Below are positions 10,346 through 20,701 of a DNA stretch of 64,000 nt, piece after piece. The translations under genes were made by a program, and so were the position numbers. The stretch covers positions 62,001 to 126,000 of the forward strand of contig JAPDRO010000024.1 of the NCBI GenBank assembly GCA_030247885.1, in the 5' to 3' direction. The DNA is from Taxawa tesnikishii (nom. ined.) (Eukaryota > Ascomycota > Dothideomycetes > Dothideales). Each line of letters opens with the position of its first letter. The first letter of the stretch is position 1. The notes beneath the pieces are model-generated. The model saw nothing but the letters and a program-made list of their open reading frames with translations. It searched no databases and was not told the DNA's origin.

Positions 10346-13300
10346 ATGGCACCTGGCCTTGTCGAGCCGCATCCCGCGGTTTCGAACGAAGCTACACGTT
10401 CCCTTGCCTCGGTCACAGAGGACTACGATGATACCATAAGATTTTACCTGAACGGCACAAAAGTGGTTCTGGACACGGCAGATCCAGAAGTTACCGTGCT
10501 CGAATATTTGCGTGGTATCGGTTTGACTGGTACGAAGCTCGGTTGTGCAGAGGGAGGATGTGGAGCGTGTACGGTCGTCGTTTCTCAACTGAATCCGACC
10601 ACCAAGAAGATATATCATGCCTCTGTAAATGCTTGTCTGGCGCCTCTGGTCAGCGTGGATGGGAAGCATGTGATTACAGTGGAAGGCATTGGAAACACGA
10701 AGCGACCGCATCCTGCGCAGGAGCGCATAGCTAAAAGCAATGGCAGTCAGTGCGGATTCTGCACGCCCGGCATTGTCATGGTGAGGAGGCCTGAAGGGGA
10801 AACGTCCAGTGCTTGCTAACGAGACACAGAGCCTATACGCCCTCCTTCGTAACGACCCCGATCCGTCAGAGCTGCATGTAGAAGAGGCCTTCGATGGCAA
10901 CCTCTGCCGATGTACCGGATACAGGCCAATCCTCGACGCTGCTCAGTCTTTTAGCGCTGAGAGAGCCTGCGGCAAGTCCAGTGCCAATGGTGGAAGTGGT
11001 TGCTGTATGGAGAATGGCAACGCGAATGGTGGTGGATGCTGCAAGAACGGCGCAAATGGTGTGGATGGCGATTCGCAACCGATCAAGCGGTTTACTCCCC
11101 AGGCTTTATCGAGTACAACCCAGACACTCAGCTCATCTTCCCTCCTGCCCTAAAGAACCACCAGCTGAAGCCATTAGCTTTTGGAAACAAGCGCAAGAGA
11201 TGGTTTAGGCCGGTCACACTCCAGCAGCTCCTTGAGATCAAGAGCGCATACCCTTCTGCCAAGATCATTGGTGGAAGCACAGAAACACAAATCGAAGTCA
11301 AGTTCAAGGCCATGCAATACACAGCATCAGTCTACGTGGGAGACATCGCGGAATTACGGCAGTACAAGTTCCACGACGATTATCTCGAGATTGGCGGTAA
11401 CGTGGTTCTGACCGATCTGGAGAACATTGCACAGGAGGCTGTCAAGCACTACGGCGAAGCTAGAGGCCAGCCATTCAAGGCTATCTACAAGCAAATCCGG
11501 TATTTTGCAGGAAGGCAAATCAGGAATGTTGGCACGCCTGCCGGAAATCTTGCCACAGCATCTCCAATTTCTGATCTCAACCCGGTCTTCATGGCGACCA
11601 ACGCCGTACTGGTTGCGAAATCTCTCGACAAGATCACGGAGATCAAAATGTCGGAGTTCTTCAAGGCTTACAGGGTTACTGCGCTGGAGCCAGACCAGAT
11701 CATCGCAAGCATCCGGATACCAGTCTTCCGCGAGGAAGGGAGCACATGCGCGCATACAAGATGGCTAAGAGAAAAGATGATGATATCGCCATCGTCAACG
11801 CCGCTCTTCGCGTAGCACTTGACGATGGCAACAATGTCGAAAACTGCAGTCTTGTGTACGGTGGTATGGCACCCATCACGATCTCTGCAAAGAACGCTGT
11901 GGAATTCCTGCAAGGCAAGAAATTCACAGACCCCAAGACGCTCGAGGGTGTCATGAACGCTCTTGAGCAGGACTTTGATCTCCGATTTGGTGTTCCTGGT
12001 GGCATGGCTACCTACCGTAAAACATTGGCCCTCGGCTTCTTCTACCGGTATTACTACGAGATTCTTTCGGAACTGCCTTCGGTCAAATCTGCTGAGATTG
12101 ACCAGGATGCGCTGGGTGAGATTGAGCGGATGATCTCGTACGGAAAGAAAGACCATGAAGCTGGCGCAAGGTACGAAAAGAAGATCATAGGAAAGGAAGC
12201 TCCACACGTTGCGGCCATGAAACAGTCCACCGGTGAGGCACAGTACACCGACGACATTCCAGTGCAGAAGAACGAACTGTATGGATGCCTCGTTCTCTCC
12301 ACCAAGGCACATGCTAAACTCCTCAACGTCGACCCCTCCCCTGCTCTAGACCTTCCAGGCGTTGTAGACTACGTTAACCACAAAGACCTGCCCAGTCCCG
12401 AGGTCAACTGGTGGGGTGCTCCAGCCTGTGATGAGACCTTCTTCGCCGTCGACGAAGTTTTCACCGCAGGACAACCGATCGGTATGATCCTTGCCAACAC
12501 CGCGAAGCAAGCTGAAGCTGGTGCTCGAGCGGTGTTGATTGAGTACGAGGAACTCCCCGCCATCTTTACTATTGAAGAAGCCATCCTGGCGGAGAGTTAC
12601 TTCCAGCATTACAGGTACATCAAGAACGGCGATGTCGAGAAGGCGTTTGAAGAGGCCGACCATGTCTTCACTGGCGTTGCGCGTATGGGCGGACAAGAGC
12701 ACTTCTACCTCGAGACTAACGCGTGCGTGGTCGTACCTAAGCCAGAGGATGGAGAGATAGAGGTGTTCAGCAGTACTCAGAACCCAGCCGAGACGTACGT
12801 TTGGAAGCATATCCGTGAGCAAAATCCGAGCTAACAGCAATGCAGGCAGGCATACGTCGCCCGAGTCACTGGTGTTGCGGCCAACAAGGTGGTCACTCGC
12901 GTCAAGCGGATGGGTGGAGGCTTCGGTGGCAAGGAAACCCGTTCGATTCAGCTTGCTGGTATCTGCGCGACCGCCGCTCGCAAGGTCAACCGACCTGTTC
13001 GCTGCATGCTGAACCGTGACGAGGATATCTTGACATCCGGACAAAGACATCCTTTCCTCGCTCGTTGGAAGGTCGCAGTCAACAAGGATGGCAAGCTTCA
13101 AGCGCTCGATGCGGATGTCTTTAACAACGGCGGCTGGAGCCAAGATCTGAGTGGCGCGGTCGTGGAGCGCGCACTGTCGCACATTGACAACGTATACAAG
13201 ATCCCCAATGTCTACGTCCGAGGCCGCATCGCTAAAACCAACACCGTATCGAACACGGCTTTCCGTGGTTTCGGCGGTCCCCAGGGAATGTTCATTGCGG

Positions 13301-14528
13301 AAACGTACATGACGGAGGTTGCGGATCACCTCAACATTCCCGTCGAGCGTCTCCGCGAGATCAACATGTACAAAGCCCACGAAACGACGCACTACCACCA
13401 AGAACTGAAGGATTGGTACGTGCCACTAATGTTCAAGCAAGTGTTGGAGGAATCCGACTACGCACGGCGGCAGCAAGAAGTGGCAGCCTTCAACTCCAAG
13501 AGCAAGTGGAAGAAGCGCGGCATGGCGATCGTACCGACCAAGTTCGGCATCTCCTTCACCGCGCTCTTCCTCAACCAAGCGGGCGCGCTCGTGCACATCT
13601 ACCACGACGGCTCCGTGCTCGTCGCGCATGGCGGCACGGAGATGGGCCAAGGCCTGCACACCAAAATGTGCATGATCGCGGCCGAAGCGCTGCAGGTGCC
13701 GCAGGACAACGTCTTCATCTCCGAAACGGCGACCAATACCGTCGCCAACGCGTCCTCGACCGCCGCATCCGCCTCGTCGGACCTTAACGGCTACGCCATC
13801 TTCAACGCATGCGAACAGTTGAACGAGCGCCTGCGTCCGTACCGTGAGAAGATGCCCGGGGCCAGCATGAAGGAGCTCGCCCATGCAGCCTACTTCGATC
13901 GGGTTAACCTCTCCGCTCAAGGCTTCTACCGTACCCCTGATATTGGGTACGTCTGGGGGGAGAACAAGGGTCAAATGTTCTTCTACTTCACGCAGGGCGT
14001 GGCAGCTGCAGAGGTAGAGATTGACACACTAACCGGTGACTGGACGCCTCTGCGTGCCGACATCAAGATGGACGTCGGACGCACCATCAATCCATCTATC
14101 GATTACGGGCAGATCGAGGGTGCGTTCGTGCAGGGCATGGGCCTCTTCACCATGGAGGAATCGCTGTGGCACCGCGGCTCCGGCACCATCTTCACGCGCG
14201 GGCCCGGCGCGTATAAGATCCCCGGCTTCCGCGACATTCCGCAAGAGTTCAACGTCGGCTTGCTGAAGGATGTCGAGTGGGAGAACCTGAGGACGATTCA
14301 GCGGTCCAGAGGCGTGGGCGAGCCGCCGTTGTTCATGGGCAGTGCGGTTTTCTTCGCCATCAGGGATGCGTTGAAGGCGGCGAGGAAGCAATGGGGTGAG
14401 GAGGCAGTATTGAGTCTCAGGAGCCCGGCTACGGTGGAGAGGATTAGGGTCAGTTGTGCGGATCCGATCCTCAAGAGGGCGCATGTGGAGCCTAAGGAGG
14501 GGAGAAGAGCTTTTTCGTTGCTATCTAG
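10346..14528 (+). CDS. hxA: Xanthine dehydrogenase (purine hydroxylase I)
   Basis: Oxidises hypoxanthine and xanthine to uric acid with NAD+, letting the fungus use purines as nitrogen source. ATG 10346; introns 10781-10829 (49 nt) and 12795-12845 (51 nt). Domain order: N-terminal 2Fe-2S ([13 protein letters not shown]), helical 2Fe-2S ([18 protein letters not shown]), a Cys/Asn/Gly-rich linker often seen in fungal enzymes, FAD domain ([14 protein letters not shown]), then molybdenum-cofactor domain ([41 protein letters not shown]) with the catalytic Glu in GVGEPP. Three sites each lack one base: the GG at 11102-11103 (linker to FAD domain), GGG at 11738-11740, and GGGG at 14499-14502. With these the length is 1361 residues, normal for the family, and the protein ends [10 protein letters not shown] at TAG 14526-14528. 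All catalytic motifs are present, so the breaks look like sequence errors. Confidence 0.93.
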
Positions 14529-15631
14529 AGGGGGAAGAGTATGTGGTGGGGAAGAAGAGGATCGTGCGGGTCAGCGGGGTGTTTGAGTGTGATCGAGGTT
14601 GTGGCTATGAGTAACTTGAACGAAGCGACCTTTTGCCTCACACGTTCCTCATGCTGTGGCAGGCCACGATCCATCTCAAACCTTCCCCTTTGATGACCAG
14701 CAGAGAGCTGATACTCCCAATGGGGCAACGTGCCGGCGAGAAAAGTCCATTCCTATCGCCTCGAAGCATGGAACATGACTGAGGCGGGCTCCGTGCTTGC
14801 AAGAATCTTTGCGTATGGAGGAAAGAGGGTGAACGCACGATGTTTCGAGTGAATCACGCCAACGGAGGCGGCAAGGGCTCTGCATGCCGAGGAGATTTCT
14901 GCCGTGACAGAAGTCAAACGCGCACGTGCTGGGCGCTTGATGTTCTGTGTGTGGCAGACAGTCAAGCATTCACATGCTCTCCGACTGCACGAGGGCATCG
15001 CATGCGATAAAGGCTAGCACTGCCGCTGCCGTACAACAGCACATGATCCGTCTATCATAATCCTCACCGCTTTGGCTAGGGTTAGGTCTGGAGCCCGTAT
15101 TATCAGGGCCCTCCTTCAACCTAAACTTCTCTTCGTCTTGCACCCCACCCAATCGGTCTCGCGGTCTTTCAGCACGGTATTCAACTGCTTTGTTAGGGAG
15201 CCGAACCCTGACTGGCCTTCAAGCATCGAGGGATTCCAGATACTTAGGCGACAAATGCATGTTGGTTGGAGTCCTCAACCCCGATTGTATCCCCTGCGCC
15301 GGAGTATTTGATTGTGGAAAGATCGAGCATCGATTGTGAATTCGGGTATCCTCTACTAAAAGTCATCCAGTCTCATGTTCAGGCTCAGGCACGCCCGGTT
15401 TGATCTGCACATCAGAGCAACACCCCGTTCCAGTTCCCAATCCCTTGTTCCACACAAACTCTGAAGTGTGTCCCCCTTCCCACCCCCGACTGATATCGCC
15501 ATAGCCGTTTTGTGGAACTTGTCCCAGTCAAGGGAATACTGTCGATGCCGTCCCTTCTGAGCGCCCTCTGTCATTGCCGACCGTCCAACTCCACGTTCTG
15601 CCATTATCGCCGTCTGCGTCCGTCACGTCCC
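14529..15631. other. Convergent intergenic region
   Basis: 1.1 kb between the 3' ends of xanthine dehydrogenase (+) and the RBR gene (-). Short open frames on both strands have no family features. No tRNA, repeat or mobile element seen. Confidence 0.5.
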
Positions 15632-16680
15632 CTAAACGCTCTTCGCATCCGTCCAGATAAACTCCTTTCCACAGGCACCACAATACATGTGATCACATCC
15701 CTCGGAGCGTTCAATGGCCGCCTGGCAGTGCGGACAGCGCTTCGTGACATTCTTCCTCATCGTCTTGAAGGTATCCGCATCGGCGCCCCTGGCCATGCCC
15801 TTCTTCTTTCTGACCGCCTTCTTAGGGTCCTGGAACTCCTCGCATGTCAAGTCCTCGTGCCATTCGACACGGCAGTTGAAGCAGTTGTTCGAGCCGCAGT
15901 GTCCGCAACACGTCTTGGGGTTCTCTACAGCCGTAGCGTCGTAGAATTCGCCGGAGATGCAGTTGTCCTTTGCGCACCAGCGGAAGTGCGGGTTCGCTTC
16001 GAGGGAGCGGTGTGTGAGGCGGTCTTCGTAGCTGGTAGAGGCGTCAGTATACGGTCGATGTTCCTATCCCAACTCACAGGATCAGGATGTGCACGGTGTT
16101 CGACGGGCCATCCAGCGAAAGAGTGGCCCTTCAGAGACGATCCGTAAGAGTGACGTCTGCTCGACTCCGTAAACGGTTCCCATAGAAGGCATTCAGGCAG
16201 GCAGTCACAGGCTTGCAGACGGCCTGTCGAGGACACTGTGTTGGATATCACTTACTTGCGGAGCTCAGCGGCGGAGAGGTAGTAGGAAAGGTACTCAGGA
16301 CCCCAGGCGTGGCCGCAGAAGGCGCAGTTGACTTCGATGGTCGTGGAATATTGCATCGAGCGATGCAGTGCGCGGATGATGCAATCGCGGCATACCTTGT
16401 AGTTGTCCGGATAACAGCCATGACAGTGTGGATGGATGTGCTCGAGTGGAGGAAAGGCAGATATAAGCTTCTCGTTGTAGCAGTACTGACAGAGCGCACG
16501 CGTCGGAGGTGGTTTGGGTGTCGGAGCAGCTTTCTTTTGGCGCTTGCGTGGTGGGGAAGGTGGGGTGTCGTCTTCTGAATCGAAGGGTGAATCCTGGTTG
16601 TGGTTGCCATCGCCCTTCGCCTTGCGTGGCAAGTATGGTCGCGTAGGAGCCGCTTCAGTTTGGTGCGCTTGTCTGGCCAT
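15632..16680 (-). CDS. RBR-type (RING-IBR-RING) E3 ubiquitin ligase-like protein
   Basis: ATG 16680; exons 16680-16256, 16128-16078 and 16031-15632 with introns 16129-16255 (127 nt) and 16032-16077 (46 nt); 291 residues and no frame break. The basic, Pro-rich N-terminus is followed by a Cys/His cluster (CQYCYNEK, HCHGCYP, CRDCI, CAFCGHAWG; ~65-130) like a divergent RING1, then an IBR-like block (WCAKDNCISGEF, CCGHCGSNNCFNC, EWHEDLTC; ~185-235) and RING2 (RCPHCQAAIERSEGCDHMYC, GKEFIW; ~260-288). The Cys in EGCDHM aligns with the catalytic Cys that carries ubiquitin in RBR ligases. The chain stops soon after RING2 and lacks the final CxxC pair, which is usual in the short fungal RBR group. Substrate unknown; predicted soluble and possibly nuclear, given the KRQKK stretch. 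Confidence 0.8.
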
Positions 16681-17130
16681 ATCGTGCTGGTGTAGTTGGT
16701 TATCGAACGAGGGCAGACGCTGATGTAAAGGGCTTCCGCGATCGAGTGGTAGTGATGTGTTAGTGGAAAGGATGTATCAGACTCCTTCCATGCCTTTTAG
16801 ATGATCAGTGGTGGCTATCGACGGGCTAAGAACTGAGAGGCCGCCTACCTGAGTGATCTCAGCGCTCCGGCACGTGCAAACTACGCGAGCCTCATGTGAA
16901 AGAAATGCGGCGTTGTTGTTGTTGCTGGTGTTGTTGTTGTCAAAGAGAACGACGTAGGGAGGAAGACGCGAAGCTGAGTCGATCAATGGAAGGTGCGACA
17001 TGATGCGGCTCACGATTGTACCGCGCTGACATGTGACAAGTGAAAGGAAACGAGAGGAGGGAGGAAACCATGACGGTTCAATAGTACTTCCGTCTCTCAC
17101 CGGTTCCTGCTGCCTGACGCCCAGTCATAG

Positions 17131-17193
17131 CCTGCCTACCTACCTGCCTACCTACCTGTCTACCTACCTGTCTACCTACCTGTCTACCTACCT
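17131..17193. repeat. Tetranucleotide/dodecamer microsatellite (CCTA-type)
   Basis: About 63 bp of tandem CTAC/CTGT units, with a 12 bp higher-order period (tacctacctgtc) in the second half. Likely polymorphic between strains. Confidence 0.9.
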
Positions 17194-17333
17194 CGCTCCC
17201 TTGGAGCAATCAGCTTCACCCGGTTCAGCCTCACGGCGGATTTCAGCAGATGGATCGATCAGTCGAAAGGCATCCGTCCACGTCCTACACACTTGGCCAT
17301 TACCAAACGCCAGGTGGAAGAAGGCTCGTGCAT

Positions 17334-17358
17334 CCATATCCATATCCATATCCATATC
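17334..17358. repeat. Hexanucleotide (CCATAT)4 microsatellite
   Basis: Four consecutive CCATAT units. On the minus strand it reads as an alternating Asp-Met or Ile-Trp repeat inside a doubtful open frame. Confidence 0.9.
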
Positions 17359-17552
17359 AATGCGACAATGCTGTAGATCTTCGAAGAAGATACAAGACGC
17401 AATCGCTGCCGACCAGAGTGACACACTTTTGACGGCGTCCAACTCACGCCAGGGTTCGAACACGGCAGCACACGCATAGGTAGCCATGGTACGGTTGGTA
17501 GGAGCTTGAAACAAGGAGCAGAAGGGCAGCAAACGGTGGAACTCATTCCATT

Positions 17553-17628
17553 CGATCTAATCCAATCTAATCTGATACAACATGATCTGATCTAATCCAA
17601 CATAATCCAATTTAATCCAATCCAACCC
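17553..17628. repeat. Degenerate AATCC/AATCT-rich tract
   Basis: About 75 bp made of imperfect 5-10 bp units such as ctaatccaat, gatctgatct and ataatccaat, just upstream of the SDH assembly factor gene. No perfect period; looks like a decayed satellite. Confidence 0.7.
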
Positions 17629-17789
17629 ATCTGAAGCGACCGCCACAGCCGAGGCCGCAGGACACCGCCGCCTTCGCCGCGTTTCTGCGCCTCATCTCTA
17701 CAACGCATAAAACATCCAGGCAGTCGCGATACGCCGATCCATCGTACCACTTCCTCCACAGCACTCGCACCTCATTCAGCCCAAACAAC

Positions 17790-18285
17790 ATGTCCGCCAT
17801 CCGTGTCCCTCGCATACTCAGCCTGCGCCCCTCCCAACTCCACCTCTCCCGCCGCACCTTCAGCACCACCCTCACCTCACGCTCCGCCTGGTCTCCCGGT
17901 CCCTCGCCTCCCCGCCTTCCAAAGAGGAGCAAGAGCTCTTCGAAAAGCTCCAACGCCAGTCCACCGGCGCATTCAGCACGCCGCGCACCGACACTTCCGC
18001 GACCGATCTCGCGCCGCCCACGTCCACACCTACCTCCCGGCCTCAGATCAATCAGAGCCCAGCCAGCGCATCACGGCAGGAGGAGACGGGGCAGTTCAGC
18101 AGTGTGAAAGTGGACGCAAGGGGGAGGGCGACGAGCTGCACCCGAACGCGCGACGGGGCGCGCCGCCGGAGTTCGAGGGCGACGTCAATCCCAAGACGGG
18201 CGAAGTGGGTGGGCCGAAGAACGAGCCGCTCAGATGGGGGCATGCGGGCGATTGGAGTTACAACGGACGCGTGACGGATTTTTAA
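17790..18285 (+). CDS. SDH8: Succinate dehydrogenase assembly factor 4 (SDHAF4/Sdh8), mitochondrial
   Basis: Small mitochondrial matrix chaperone that binds flavinylated Sdh1 and helps join it to Sdh2. The C-terminal ~50 residues are diagnostic (DUF1674): HPNARRGAPPEFEGD, NPKTGEVGGPKNEPLRWG and the terminal GDWSYNGRVTDF, ending at TAA 18283-18285. The N-terminus from ATG 17790 is rich in Arg and Ser (RRTFSTTLTSRS), as expected of a mitochondrial presequence. Two one-base breaks lie between: at the AAA run 17921-17923 (restored reading gives PRLPKEEQELFEKLQ) and the G5 run 18120-18124 (gives VDARGEGDELHPN). With them the gene is 166 codons, a normal size. No intron. Confidence 0.88.
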
Positions 18286-18446
18286 AAGAGTAGAAGCAGA
18301 AAGGGCGCTCGCGTGCGGGCAGGGATACATACCCTCAGGAAAACGTCTTTATCTGGGCACACTCTCGTGCACGTTGTGTAAAAGTACTATTGAAAAAACA
18401 ATGCAGATGGAGGGAGCGGGAGATTCAAAAGAATCGCCCCGATCAA

Positions 18447-19669
18447 TCACCTTGCTTCCAGCCTTTCCACGTCACCCCTCACCTTTTCGCGCTCCCGTAA
18501 AATCTCAGCATACGCATCAGCGATCTGCCGCATCCCCCTCACCGCCTCATACCCGTCGACTTCCTCCCGCGCTTGCCTGACCTTCCTCCTCACCGCTCCA
18601 GCCTCCCTCCTCAACTCCTCCTCTCTCGCCCCCAACGCCTCCCTCACTTCCGGCGAATACGTCTGCTGCAAAACCTGCGCTTCAGTCAGGCGGATCTTCT
18701 TCTCCATCGCCTCCGCCACCCTGGCGAGATGGTCCGCCCGTGCCCGGGAACCGCGGGCCACGCTGCCGTGCAGCGTCTGTTCCAAGCGGCGGATGATGGT
18801 CTGGAGGAGCGTGCGGTTCGTCTCCAACAGGGCGGTGCTCTGATCAGCCAACGCGATCCTGGCGGCGTCCAGCTGCGTTCGAGCCTGCGCGATGCTGGAT
18901 TTGAGCTCCGAGAGACCGGGCGCCAGATCCCTCGTCCGGCCGTTGTTGGACGCGGAAGAAGGATCGGCTATTATCCGAGACAGTAAGAGGGCGTTTTGGT
19001 GGATGTGGGTCGATAGATCGGAGGCCATTGTGTCCATGTTTTCCTGTTTCGAAAGTAGGTAGTTGTTAGGCTTTTTCGGAAAACCAACCAACAAAAAAAT
19101 AGGTGTCGATAAATGGAACGTACGAGGAAGTTGTCCGTTTCTGCAATCGCTATGTCGTGATCCTCCGGCGCTAGTTTGCCTTCGAGTCGCGCGAGGACTA
19201 CATGAATCATATCCTGCAGCTGTGATGGGGGGGATCAGCGATATACTAAAGTATTTCAAAGTGGTTGGACTGCTCTCTCTCTCACCTCGTCCGGCAGTCC
19301 TCCTTTTCTCTGGGCGATTTGACGAAGTGCATCTTTGAGAATCTGCTTCCTTGCTAAGGCTACTCGTGCTTTTCGGAGCTCCTGTCGGTCTGTCGGTTGT
19401 CGTGGTCACGAACACATGCAAAGCGTCTCCCGTCCCTCACGCCTCCCATACTGTGCCCTCTTCTCTCCACGCTACCGGTATCTCCTATCGTCGAGACTGG
19501 CATGTTGGAATACACGTACCTCTTGAGATGCTTGCCTTTCTTTCAATCCCGTCTTGTCTACAATCTTCGACGTTCCGTCCTGGTTCAGTTTGGCAGAGTG
19601 TAGGTCCTTCACAAGCAGCGCAAACTGCGCGTTGCTGGAGAGCACTTGTGAATCCACTTGAGGCAACAT
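18447..19669 (-). CDS. Coiled-coil protein, unrecognised
   Basis: Four exons from ATG 19669: 19669-19520, 19381-19286, 19219-19124 and 19043-18447, joined in phase 0 at clean GT..AG sites; 312 residues with no frame break. The first ~110 residues include QEELRKARVALARKQILKDA and LQDMIHVVLARLEGKL; from ~150 on the chain is almost wholly heptad-like coiled coil (LLETNRTLLQTIIRRLEQ, RVAEAMEKKIRLTEAQVL, then Arg/Glu-rich to the end). No catalytic or membrane motif. The pattern resembles structural proteins of kinetochore, spindle pole or augmin-like complexes, but no named family is clear, so none is assigned. Exons 2 and 3 are both exactly 96 nt. Confidence 0.75.
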
Positions 19670-20701
19670 TGCAAGAGCGCCGCAGTCGAAAAGTGTGGCT
19701 TGACAAGTGAGTGCAGTGATCTGGCAAGACTTCCTCAGTGCAAGGGGTTTTGTGGTTTGTGGTGCTTGTCAGGTTCATGATGTGATTCGAGTTGCGGTGT
19801 AAACAAACGGCTTGGCAGCATATACACAAAGGTCATGATAGTGTTGCCAACATGCGAGTTATCCAACTGACCGCTGCTACTGCAAGACGGCAATGTCCGA
19901 CACAGACACGTGGACATCGTAGAGACGTACGTGACAGGCAAGCATAGTAAGGGCTGTATGCGCGTACGCTGGTTACAAGCGGACATAGCAACAACACCGC
20001 CGCCTCGAGATGGTAGTCGATCAGGCAATGAGAGCACGGGATCACCAACGTCAAAGAGTTTTGATAAAGGTTTGTTTGGTACGGCGCACTGCGCTTTGGG
20101 CTAAGAGTAAGGCTACTTTTCACCGCAATGTACAACTTCAACTTCTACTTTCTCTTCTCCCAAGCCTGCCATGATCAATCCGATAAGAGCAAGTCCAGCA
20201 TTTCAAGCGCTCGCCATCCTTGATGGATCCTCTCTCTTGGGGATGGAAGGCGCAGGTCGGTTTCCAAAAGTCGTCATTCTTCATCGTCAACGTAAGGGTG
20301 GTAGAGGGGAATATGAATTCAGCTCAGAAATCACTGAGCATTTTCCCATTGCACGAACGTGCGGAGTGATGTGGTGAAAGGGTATAATGAGGTGCAGGAG
20401 GTGATTGGGGTCGAATGGTGCAAGAGGGTTGTAAAAAGATGATACTGTACATGGAGTCAAATGTGCGCTGCCGGTCATGGAAAGAGTGCCCGAGACCTGC
20501 GATGCGCCTGTCGTATTTTGAGGCCAACAAAGAGTGAGACCATCGTACAACCAGCTGCATGTCGGTTCAAGCAAAGCCAGCACACCGTTTTCTGGTTCAT
20601 GCCATGTTTTCCCTTGCGCATGAGAAGCAGTCTTCCGGGAACAGGGTGTGTTCCGGACAAGGCGGAGGCGGAAGGCTAGCTGGAGGCGTAAGAGACGATC
20701 T
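19670..20701. other. Intergenic region, no gene seen
   Basis: 1 kb between the start of the coiled-coil gene (19669, minus) and the 3' end of the bromodomain gene (20702, minus). It should hold the coiled-coil gene's promoter and the bromodomain gene's terminator. Open frames here are short and lack family features. Confidence 0.5.

Larger units (their letters stand above)
16681..17789. other. Divergent intergenic region rich in simple repeats
   Basis: 1.1 kb between RBR (-) and SDH assembly factor (+) starts. It contains three low-complexity tracts (17131-17193, 17334-17358, 17553-17628, listed separately). A minus-strand open frame from an ATG at 17487 to 17188 includes one tract (encoding a Met-Asp repeat) and matches no family, so it is not called. 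Confidence 0.5.

Noticed and set aside
11096-11105. Programmed ribosomal frameshifting as an explanation for the breaks
   Set aside because: The sites lack a common slippery heptamer, occur up to four times per gene, and hit many unrelated genes; homopolymer under-calling explains them better.
10346-14528. Xanthine dehydrogenase as a pseudogene
   Set aside because: All cofactor and catalytic motifs are intact and the three breaks are the same one-base type found in essential genes nearby.
17188-17487. Minus-strand open frame with a good ATG and a Met-Asp repeat
   Set aside because: The repeat comes from a microsatellite and the rest matches no family; too little support.
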